Positions 57,878 to 64,000 of a stretch of DNA of 64,000 nt are shown here, piece by piece. A model generated the notes under the pieces. It was not told the DNA's origin and did not search any database. It saw only the letters and a list, made by a program, of their open reading frames with translations. The position numbers were made by a program, and so were the translations under genes. Positions within the stretch are counted from its first letter, which is position 1. The number at the start of each line of letters is the position of its first letter. Source of the stretch: an uncultured Clostridia bacterium (GTDB lineage Bacteria; Bacillota; Clostridia; TANB77; CAG-508); the NCBI GenBank assembly GCA_944387405.1, contig CALXET010000006.1, positions 1 to 64,000 of the forward strand, read 5' to 3'.

Positions 57878-58381
57878 ATGCAAGAATATTTTGAAATAGG
57901 TCAAATAGTAAATACATCAGGTTTAAAAGGAGTAGTTAAAGTAAATCCTTTTACAGATGATATGAGTAGATTTGAAGAATTAAAAAAAGTCTTCATTGAA
58001 AAAAATAAAGAATTAACAGAATATGAAATAGAGGAAGTTCGATATCATAAAAATCAAGTTTTATTAAAATTTAAAAATATTGATTCTATTGAAGAGGCAG
58101 AAAAATTTAGAAATTGCTATATTAAAATTTCTAGAAAAGATGCTAAAAAGCTTCCAGAAGATACATATTTTATTGTTGATTTGATAGATATTAATGTATA
58201 TTTAGAAAACAATGAATATGTAGGAAAAATAATAGATGTATTTTCAACTGGTAGTAATGATGTATATGTCATTAAAAGAGAAGAAAATAGTGATTTATTA
58301 ATTCCTGCGATAAAAGATGTTGTAAAAAAAGTAGATATAAAAAATAAGAAAATGATAATAAACCTTATAAAGGGGCTTTAA
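57878..58381 (+). CDS. rimM: Ribosome maturation factor RimM
   Basis: 167 residues from ATG 57878. IGQIVNTSGLKGVVKVNPFT (RimM barrel), then the PRC-barrel (YFIVDLIDINVYLENNEYVG, SNDVYVIKREENSDLLIPAI). Helps 30S head maturation. CGA (58039-58041) is read as Arg in EVRYH. TrmD begins 1 base after its stop. Confidence 0.95.
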   Translation: MQEYFEIGQIVNTSGLKGVVKVNPFTDDMSRFEELKKVFIEKNKELTEYEIEEVRYHKNQVLLKFKNIDSIEEAEKFRNCYIKISRKDAKKLPEDTYFIVDLIDINVYLENNEYVGKIIDVFSTGSNDVYVIKREENSDLLIPAIKDVVKKVDIKNKKMIINLIKGL

Positions 58382-58382
58382 A

Positions 58383-59102
58383 ATGAAGTTTGATATATTA
58401 ACATTATTTCCAGAAATGTTTGAACCAATAAAAACAAGTATTATTGGAAAAGCTACAGAAAAAGGTATAATAGATATTAATTTGATAAATATTAGAGATT
58501 TTTCAGAAGACAAACATAATAAAGTAGATGATACACCATATGGTGGAGGAGCTGGAATGGTTATGAAACCAGATGTTGTATATTCTGCATATAACTCTAT
58601 AAAAGCAGAAGATGCTAAAGTAATTTACATGTCTCCACAAGGAAAAAAACTTAATCAAAAAAAGGTAGAAGAATTATCAAAGGAAAATCATTTAATAATT
58701 CTTTGTGGTCATTATGAAGGAATTGACCAGAGAGTATTAGATAAAATAGTAGATGAGGAAATATCTATTGGAGATTATGTTTTAACTGGAGGAGAGTTAC
58801 CAGCAATGGTTATGATAGATGCTATTAGTAGATATGTAGAGGGAGTTATATCTGGAGAATCAATTTCAGAAGAATCATTTTCAAATGGATTATTAGAATA
58901 TCCGCAATATACAAGACCAGAAGTATTTATGGGAGAAAAAGTACCAGAAGTATTATTATCTGGACACCATGAAAATATAAATAAATGGAGAAGACAAGAG
59001 TCTTTAAAAAATACTTTAAAAAAGAGACCTGAATTGTTAGATGATATAGAGCTAACAGAAAAAGAAAAAATCTATATAAAAAATTTGAATGAGGAGGTTT
59101 AA
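58383..59102 (+). CDS. trmD: tRNA (guanine-37-N1)-methyltransferase TrmD
   Basis: 239 residues from ATG 58383. [20 protein letters not shown], the knot [20 protein letters not shown], and [20 protein letters not shown]. Makes m1G37, which prevents +1 frameshifts at CCN/CGG-type codons of Leu, Pro and Arg tRNAs. In many bacteria the Arg(CCG) tRNA reading CGG is a TrmD substrate, which is relevant to the CGG pattern here (established knowledge plus inference). Confidence 0.96.
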   Translation: MKFDILTLFPEMFEPIKTSIIGKATEKGIIDINLINIRDFSEDKHNKVDDTPYGGGAGMVMKPDVVYSAYNSIKAEDAKVIYMSPQGKKLNQKKVEELSKENHLIILCGHYEGIDQRVLDKIVDEEISIGDYVLTGGELPAMVMIDAISRYVEGVISGESISEESFSNGLLEYPQYTRPEVFMGEKVPEVLLSGHHENINKWRRQESLKNTLKKRPELLDDIELTEKEKIYIKNLNEEV

Positions 59103-59103
59103 C

Positions 59104-59640
59104 ATGGATATATTAAAATCAATAGAACATGAACAACTAAAGAATAAGATACCTGATTTACATGTTGGTGATACTGTAAGAGTACATGCTAAGATTAAAG
59201 AAGGTTCTAGAGAAAGAATCCAAGTATTCGAAGGAATAATTATTAAAAAACAAGGTGGAGGAGTTAATGCTACATTTACTGTAAGAAGAATTTCTTATGG
59301 TGTAGGTGTTGAAAAAACATTCTTAATTCACTCACCAAATGTTGAAAAAGTAGAAGTAGTTAGAGTAGGTAAAGCTAGAAGAGCTAAATTATACTACTTA
59401 AGAGATAGAGTTGGTAAAGCTGCTAAAACTAAAGAAAAAGTTGGAGCAAGAATTGTTACTAACGAAATCGTTGTTAAAGAAGAAGTTGTTCCTGGAGAAT
59501 TAGATGAAGCTGAAGAAACAGTTGAAACTGTAGCTGAAGAACCAGCTGTAGAAGAAGTAAAAACAGAAACTACAGAAGAAGTTAAAGCTGAAGAAAAAAC
59601 AGAAAAAAAATCAACTAAAAAAGAAGAATCAGCTGAATAA
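59104..59640 (+). CDS. rplS: 50S ribosomal protein L19 with acidic C-terminal extension
   Basis: 178 residues from ATG 59104, directly after trmD behind [45 protein letters not shown] and [14 protein letters not shown] are L19; the usual protein ends near residue 115. About 60 further residues are Glu/Val/Thr/Lys repeats ([15 protein letters not shown] … KSTKKEE), an unusual tail for L19. A terminator follows. Confidence 0.95.
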   Translation: MDILKSIEHEQLKNKIPDLHVGDTVRVHAKIKEGSRERIQVFEGIIIKKQGGGVNATFTVRRISYGVGVEKTFLIHSPNVEKVEVVRVGKARRAKLYYLRDRVGKAAKTKEKVGARIVTNEIVVKEEVVPGELDEAEETVETVAEEPAVEEVKTETTEEVKAEEKTEKKSTKKEESAE

Positions 59641-59673
59641 TTATTGTTTTTAAATAGAAATTAGTATTTATTA

Positions 59674-59713
59674 AAAAAGGACTATTTATATTTTTATATA
59701 AGTAGTTCTTTTT
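59674..59713 (+). terminator. Terminator after rplS
   Basis: AAAAAGGACTATTTATA (59674-59690) with 59697-59713, one G-U, 6-base loop. Ends the rpsP-rplS run. A 14-T run follows later at 59750-59763. Confidence 0.85.
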
Positions 59714-59804
59714 ATTTTTTTGTTTATTATTTCTAATATAAGGTTATTGTTTTTTTTTTTTTTATGGTAATATATAGAAAATATAAAATATGGAGGAAAA
59801 AATT

Positions 59805-60200
59805 ATGAAGAAAAAAATTATAATTATATGTAGCATAATTTTAGTTGTAGTTATCATAGCAGTAGCAGTATATCTTAATAATATTCAATTTTTTAACCCA
59901 GCATTTAAATCATCTAATAGTAAAATGTTAGTTGTTACTCAAACATATGAGGATAGTAGTCAAAGAGCAACTTTTTATTTTGTTTTCGATAAGAGTGACA
60001 AGTGTACAGCAGGATTTGTTGAATTTGAAAATCCTGACGAAGATACTTTAGAAATGAAAGAAGATTCAGAAAACGGATATATTAAACTTAGTCAAGATGA
60101 TAATAAAGTATATGCAGAATATACAGGTTTAAGAGGAAAGTCATATGATGAAATAAAAGAAAGTTTTAAAGATTCAGAAAATATAAAAGAATGGAGATAA
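59805..60200 (+). CDS. Small membrane-anchored hypothetical protein
   Basis: 131 residues from ATG 59805 after TGGAGGAAAAA (ATG 59790 overlaps the site). One N-terminal membrane helix (~4-26, IIIICSIILVVVIIAVAVY), then an extracellular domain (KMLVVTQTYEDSSQRATFYF, VFDKSDKCTAGFVEFENP) of about 100 residues with one Cys. No family recognised; stands alone between two terminators. Confidence 0.65.
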   Translation: MKKKIIIICSIILVVVIIAVAVYLNNIQFFNPAFKSSNSKMLVVTQTYEDSSQRATFYFVFDKSDKCTAGFVEFENPDEDTLEMKEDSENGYIKLSQDDNKVYAEYTGLRGKSYDEIKESFKDSENIKEWR

Positions 60201-60238
60201 ATTATAATAAAATTATTAAAAAGTTAAAATAAGTTAGG

Positions 60239-60266
60239 AAAGTTGAAAATAAAAGTTTTCAACTTT
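60239..60266 (+). terminator. Terminator
   Basis: AAAGTTGAAAA (60239-60249) with TTTTCAACTTT (60256-60266), 6-base loop, T-run after. Confidence 0.85.
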
Positions 60267-60345
60267 TTCTATTGTAAAAGTAAGATAAAATTTATATAAT
60301 AGTAAAGTATTATTATATAAGTTTTATTTATTTGTAGGAGATATT

Positions 60346-60924
60346 ATGCCAGGATTTAATATTCATTTAGCTATAGGAAAAAGATATATAGAAAAACAGA
60401 AAAATATTATTAAAAATGAAAATAGCTTTTACAATGGACTTGTTGCACCTGATTTAGTAACAGATAAAAAAGTCTCACATTATACAGCTGAAACAAATAC
60501 TAGTAATTTGGAAAAGTACTTACAAGGAAAAGTAAGATTAGATTTATATTTAAAAGAAAATAAAGTAGAAACAGATTTTGAAAAAGGAGTATTTTTACAT
60601 CTATTTACTGATTACTTATTTTTTAATGAATTTTTTGAAAAAGAATATATTAGAAATACTACATATCAAGATTTTGTGAGAGATTTATATTATAGCTATG
60701 AAAAAACGAATGATTATTTAAATAAAAAATATAATATTGATTTTTCGATTTTTGGAGATAGACTTATAAAGAATATTGAGAAAAATAAAAAAGAAAAGAA
60801 TTTAAAAGAAGATATGAAAAATAGAAAACTAATTTTTTCTGAAAAAGATTTAGATGAATTTATAGAAAAAGTATCTAGTATTAATATAGATGAAGTAGTA
60901 AATAAAGTAATACGAAAGGTTTAA
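60346..60924 (+). CDS. Putative zinc-dependent phospholipase C-like protein
   Basis: 192 residues from ATG 60346 after GTAGGAG. PGFNIHLAIGKRYIEK, NGLVAPDLVTDKKVSHYTAE and GVFLHLFTDYLFFNEFFEKE place His and Asp residues as in the all-helical zinc-dependent phospholipase C fold (S1/P1-like). No signal peptide. The assignment rests on the H…APD…HY…HLFTDY pattern only. The GIY-YIG gene starts 12 bases later. Confidence 0.6.
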   Translation: MPGFNIHLAIGKRYIEKQKNIIKNENSFYNGLVAPDLVTDKKVSHYTAETNTSNLEKYLQGKVRLDLYLKENKVETDFEKGVFLHLFTDYLFFNEFFEKEYIRNTTYQDFVRDLYYSYEKTNDYLNKKYNIDFSIFGDRLIKNIEKNKKEKNLKEDMKNRKLIFSEKDLDEFIEKVSSINIDEVVNKVIRKV

Positions 60925-60936
60925 AGAAAGTTTTTG

Positions 60937-61254
60937 ATGTATTATACATATATTATAAGATGCATAGATAATTCACTTTATACGGGAATTACAAATGATT
61001 TAGAAAGAAGAATGAAAGAACATTTTAATAAGACTGAAAAATGTGCTAAATACACATTAAAGCATACTCCTAAAAAATTAGAAGCAGTATGGGAAAGTAT
61101 GTCTAGATCTTCTGCATCTAAATTAGAATATCATTTAAAAAAGCTAAAAAAAGAGCAAAAAGAATTAATAATAAAAAATAATTTGAAATTAAAAGATTTT
61201 TTGGAAAATAAAATAGATATAAGTATATATCAAAGGTTAAAAATAAATTATTGA
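60937..61254 (+). CDS. GIY-YIG domain protein (UPF0213, YhbQ-like)
   Basis: 105 residues from ATG 60937. YYTYIIRCIDNSLYTGITND, then LERRMKEHFNKTEKCAKYTL, is the GIY-YIG nuclease-like core (with YTY/YTGIT), followed by the family's LEAVWESMSRSSASKLEYHL helix. Small single-domain members are common; the cell role is not settled. Weak ribosome binding site (AAAGAAAG). Confidence 0.88.
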   Translation: MYYTYIIRCIDNSLYTGITNDLERRMKEHFNKTEKCAKYTLKHTPKKLEAVWESMSRSSASKLEYHLKKLKKEQKELIIKNNLKLKDFLENKIDISIYQRLKINY

Positions 61255-61309
61255 AGCAATATATTAAAATAAAAAATTAAATAATAAATAATAATATGAA
61301 GGTGGAGTT

Positions 61310-62476
61310 ATGGGAGAACTTATTTTAAAATTATTTGTGGAAAATAAAGATTTACCAGAATTAAAGAAGAGAGAAAGATATGGTATTGTATCTGGAATAG
61401 TAGGTATAATTTGCAATATTATTCTATCTGTATCGAAGTTTTTTATAGGAGTTTTATCTAATTCTGTTTCAATAATGGCTGATGGTATAAATAACTTATC
61501 TGATGCAAGTTCTAATATTGTTACTATTTTAGGTGCAAAACTTGCAAATAAACCAGTAGATGCAGAGCATCCTTTTGGTCATGGAAGAATGGAATATATA
61601 AGTGCTTTAGTAGTTGCATTTCTAATATTTCTTATGGGCTTTGAACTTGGCAAATCTAGTATTGAAAAAATAATAAATCCTCAAGAAGTAACATTTAGTA
61701 TAGTATCACTTGTTGTACTTATACTTTCAATAGTAGTTAAATTATGGCTTGCAGGATTTAATGGTAAGATATTTAAAAAGACTAATAATGTTAATGCTAA
61801 AGCTGTAAAACAAGATAGTTTAAATGACTGCTTAGCAACTTTTGCTGCAATTATTGCTTTATTAATATCATCATTTACAGATTTTATATATGCAGATGGA
61901 ATTATAGGTTTAATAGTTGCTTTTGTAGTTATTTTAGCAGGAGTAGGAATTTTAAATGATATAGTAGGTAATCTTCTTGGAAAAGCACCAGATCCAGAAC
62001 TTGTCAAGAGTATAGAAGATTTAATGCTTAAAGAAAAATGGATATATGGAGTACATGATTTGATAATACATGATTATGGACCAGGAAGAATAATTGCTTC
62101 AGCTCATGCAGAAGTACCATGTGATGCTGATATACTTGAAGTTCATGAAGTTATAGATAGAGTGGAAAAAGAAATAAATAGTAAATTAAAAATAGTAATG
62201 TGTATTCATATGGATCCAATTGCAGTAAATGATGAAAACATAAATAGATATAAGAAAATAATTTCTGAAGTAATAGAAGAATATGATAAAGATTTTAAAT
62301 TTCATGATTTTAGAATAGTTGAGGGAAAAAATCAAACTAATGTAATTTTTGATTTAGTAATTCCTCATAAATATGAAAAAGCAAATGATGTCATATTAAA
62401 AGAATTAAGAGCAAAAGTAAAAGAGAAGAAAAAAGAGATTAATTTAGTGGTAACTATTGAGCATAGTTATGTATAG
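61310..62476 (+). CDS. Cation diffusion facilitator (metal efflux) protein
   Basis: 388 residues from ATG 61310 after GAAGGTGGAG. Six membrane helices in ~30-230 with the metal site residues in SIMADGINNLSDASSNIV (DxxxD) and EHPFGHGRMEY, and in helix 5 (NDCLATFAA). The C-terminal cytoplasmic domain (VHDLIIHDYGPGRIIASAHA, HMDPIAVND) binds metal. Exports Zn, Mn or Fe; the metal cannot be told. A terminator at 62500-62540 follows. Confidence 0.92.
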   Translation: MGELILKLFVENKDLPELKKRERYGIVSGIVGIICNIILSVSKFFIGVLSNSVSIMADGINNLSDASSNIVTILGAKLANKPVDAEHPFGHGRMEYISALVVAFLIFLMGFELGKSSIEKIINPQEVTFSIVSLVVLILSIVVKLWLAGFNGKIFKKTNNVNAKAVKQDSLNDCLATFAAIIALLISSFTDFIYADGIIGLIVAFVVILAGVGILNDIVGNLLGKAPDPELVKSIEDLMLKEKWIYGVHDLIIHDYGPGRIIASAHAEVPCDADILEVHEVIDRVEKEINSKLKIVMCIHMDPIAVNDENINRYKKIISEVIEEYDKDFKFHDFRIVEGKNQTNVIFDLVIPHKYEKANDVILKELRAKVKEKKKEINLVVTIEHSYV

Positions 62477-62499
62477 ATTTTAATTAAATAAAGTAAAAT

Positions 62500-62744
62500 A
62501 AGTCAGGAGTAGAAATAAATTGAACTGCTTCTGATTTTTTATTTATAAAAAAACATATATAGTATTTTATTTATATTTTTAATAATATTTTTAATTATGT
62601 TTATATTTACATTTTTTAATTTAATTTTTATTTTTGTTTTTTAAATTATCAATTTATTTAAAATGTTTTTAAAATAGAAGTAGAAAATGGAAGGATAGGA
62701 TATTAAGTAAAAAATAAAAATTAAAATAAAAATGTAAAAGGTGC
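62500..62744 (+). other. Terminator and AT-rich gap
   Basis: AAGTCAGGAGTAG (62500-62512) pairs with CTGCTTCTGATTTT (62525-62538), two to three G-U pairs, T-run after: terminator of the efflux gene. The following ~200 bases are nearly all A and T and contain no feature that I can support. Confidence 0.6.
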
Positions 62745-62773
62745 TTGACATTAAAACTAAAATCTACTATATT
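62745..62773 (+). promoter_or_regulatory. Promoter of the XRE regulator operon
   Basis: TTGACA (62745-62750), 17 bases, TATATT (62768-62773), directly before the paired operator. Confidence 0.75.
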
Positions 62774-62778
62774 ATATT

Positions 62779-62826
62779 TGTAAAACACGTTTTACATTTG
62801 TGAGAAAATGTAAAACACGTTTTGCA
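62779..62826 (+). promoter_or_regulatory. Two operator palindromes 30 bp apart
   Basis: TGTAAAACACGTTTTACA (62779-62796) and TGTAAAACACGTTTTGCA (62809-62826). Arms TGTAAAAC/GTTTTACA are an 8-bp inverted repeat with a 2-base centre; the second copy has one change. The sites are 30 bp apart, about three DNA turns, between the promoter and the XRE gene, as expected for autorepression by two cooperating dimers. Confidence 0.8.
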
Positions 62827-62847
62827 CTCAATAAGGAGATGTAAGAT

Positions 62848-63060
62848 GTGAAAAATAAAGTAGAAGCATTTAGAAAAGATCTAGGAGAGACACAAGAAGA
62901 TTTAGCTTTTAAGATAGGAGTTTCTAGGCAAACTATAATATCAATTGAAAAGGGAAAATATAATCCTTCTATATTACTTGCATTTAAAATTTCTAAACAT
63001 TTTAGTAAGAAAATCGAAGATGTATTTATTTATGAGGAGGATGATAAAGATGAAAATTAG
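62848..63060 (+). CDS. XRE-family transcriptional regulator
   Basis: 70 residues from GTG 62848 after AAGGAGATG. The helix-turn-helix is LGETQEDLAFKIGVSRQTII followed by SIEKGKYNPSILLAFKISKH. It is the short type found before small membrane proteins and ABC exporters. It probably binds the two palindromes upstream. Overlaps the next gene by 11 bases. Confidence 0.93.
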   Translation: MKNKVEAFRKDLGETQEDLAFKIGVSRQTIISIEKGKYNPSILLAFKISKHFSKKIEDVFIYEEDDKDEN

Positions 63061-63478
63061 TAAGTTTGCTAAAACTAGATTAATTGGGTCAATTTTTTGC
63101 TTGGGAATTGGATTAATATCAATATTAATATCTTTTTTGGGAAAAGATTTTTCAAGTGAATTAAAAAATTATTTATTTGGATTTGCTTTTGGCGTTATAT
63201 TTGTTGGAATATATTTTTTGATTTATTCAATTATATTAGTTATTAATCCTAAGAAAAATATAGAAGCGGAAAATTTGCAAAAAGATGAAAGAATTTTAAG
63301 TATTTTTGATAAATCATTATCTATAAGTTTTAGGATAACTTTAATTTCAGAAGCTTTAGCAAGTATAGTTTGCGCTTTTTTAGGATATATGTTTATATCA
63401 AAAGTGCTAGGAATTTTAATTTCATTTGAATTAATAATATATTTAATTACATATATAATTATTTCAAAAAGAAATTAA
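63050..63478 (+). CDS. Small membrane protein next to the regulator
   Basis: 142 residues from ATG 63050 after GAGGAGG. Four membrane helices (LIGSIFCLGIGLISILISFL, YLFGFAFGVIFVGIYFLIYS, ISFRITLISEALASIVCAFL, ISFELIIYLITYIIISKRN) and a loop with KNIEAENLQKDERIL, as in small membrane partners of XRE regulators. Translationally coupled to the XRE gene. Confidence 0.85.
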   Translation: MKISKFAKTRLIGSIFCLGIGLISILISFLGKDFSSELKNYLFGFAFGVIFVGIYFLIYSIILVINPKKNIEAENLQKDERILSIFDKSLSISFRITLISEALASIVCAFLGYMFISKVLGILISFELIIYLITYIIISKRN

Positions 63479-63547
63479 TTAAAATTTAAGTTAGATATAT
63501 AGATAGATTTTAAGTCTATTTAATATATAAATTTTTGGAAAGGAAAA

Positions 63548-64000
63548 ATGAAAATGGGGTTAGTAGTACAAAATGTTAAGAAAAGCTATGGTGACAAAAC
63601 TGTAGTAGATGGCATTTCTTTTGAAATGAATCATCCTGGAGTTTTTGGACTTTTAGGAACTAATGGTGCAGGAAAAACGACTACTATTAGAATGATTTTA
63701 GGAATCTTAAAAAAAGACTCTGGTGAGATTAATTGGAATGGAAAAAAAGTCGAAAGAAAAAATGTTAATTTTGGTTATTTGCCAGAAGAAAGAGGTATAT
63801 ATCCAAAGATTAAAATAATTGATCAATTAACTTATTTTGCTAAATTAAAAGGTATGAAGGAAGCGCCTGCAAAAGAAGAGATAAAAAAATGGGCAGAGAA
63901 ATTAAAAGTTTCTGATTATTTAGAAATGACAGCTGAAAAATTATCAAAAGGAAATCAACAAAAAATACAATTTATTGCGTCAATTCTACATAGTCCAGAA
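63548..64000 (+). CDS. ABC transporter ATP-binding protein (NatA-like), 3' end outside window
   Basis: Starts ATG 63548 (or 63554) after GGAAAGGA. Walker A LLGTNGAGKTTTIRMILGIL, Q-loop region FGYLPEERGIYPKIKIIDQL, and the signature EKLSKGNQQKIQF are visible in the 151 codons present. The YLPEERG form is typical of the NatA/ABC-2 exporter type. A permease gene should follow outside the window. With the regulator and membrane protein it forms a regulated export operon. Confidence 0.92.
   Translation, partial: MKMGLVVQNVKKSYGDKTVVDGISFEMNHPGVFGLLGTNGAGKTTTIRMILGILKKDSGEINWNGKKVERKNVNFGYLPEERGIYPKIKIIDQLTYFAKLKGMKEAPAKEEIKKWAEKLKVSDYLEMTAEKLSKGNQQKIQFIASILHSPE

Noticed and set aside
62779-62826. 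CRISPR-like or tandem repeat.
   Set aside because: Only two copies, palindromic, between a promoter and a regulator gene; best explained as operators.

Overview
The window is very AT-rich. It carries a division operon followed by spoIIGA and sigE, a DivIVA/SepF block, AGGAGG-type ribosome binding sites and several TTG/GTG starts. This points to a low-GC, spore-forming (or formerly spore-forming) member of the Clostridia, most like the uncultured gut lineages. No rRNA, tRNA or CRISPR array was seen.

Layout. 1-10803 is the right-hand part of an integrative mobile element: the end of a MobV/Pre-type relaxase, small cargo genes, a 1651-residue protein with an HD-like domain, a DUF6076 gene, a candidate structured RNA, a broken dinD gene and a large serine recombinase. 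It is inserted in murA at the Gly-Gly-Cys active-site motif, so only the last 303 codons of murA follow it. 10804-19238 is the cell-division and sporulation run: murA 3' part, ftsQ/divIB, two DUF881 genes, sbp, ftsA, ftsZ, spoIIGA, sigE. 19343-22140 holds murE (reverse strand) and tsaC/sua5. 22300-27914 is a glycan-modification cluster: pyruvyl transferase, F420-dehydrogenase-like ferredoxin and three glycosyltransferases. 28051-34846 has pth, RNase G, rimO, scpB and proS. 35013-37279 is groES-groEL behind a CIRCE-like operator, followed by a tiny Cys/Gly-rich protein gene. 37502-47161 has mutL, miaA, an HlyD-like gene, sepF, divIVA, rsmD and ftsK. 47193-54840 has an unknown gene, an RNA-type metallo-beta-lactamase, a GH15 enzyme, radA and a cyclophilin. 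55513-59640 is ylxM-ffh-rpsP-khpA-rimM-trmD-rplS. The end has small membrane proteins, a GIY-YIG protein, a cation efflux gene, and an XRE regulator with paired operators ahead of an ABC transporter that leaves the window.

Main result. I searched every CGG on both strands. In the reading frames of genes, CGG occurs six times only: in a DUF6076 gene of the mobile element (7403-7401, reverse strand), spoIIGA (18472), murE (19676-19674, reverse strand), tsaC (21726), the RNA-type metallo-beta-lactamase (49267) and radA (53709). At all six the frame stops within 1-14 codons, while the +1 frame, entered by skipping the C and reading the next triplet as GGN (Gly), carries the rest of the protein. 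For murE, tsaC, the metallo-beta-lactamase and radA the rejoined protein matches its family motif by motif. CGA, CGT and CGC are used normally for Arg. The simplest reading is that CGG is no longer an ordinary Arg codon here and acts as a +1 frameshift signal (or that CGGN is read as a four-base codon). This would be a genome-wide decoding system, shared by at least one mobile element. Systematic sequencing error cannot be excluded from the sequence alone.
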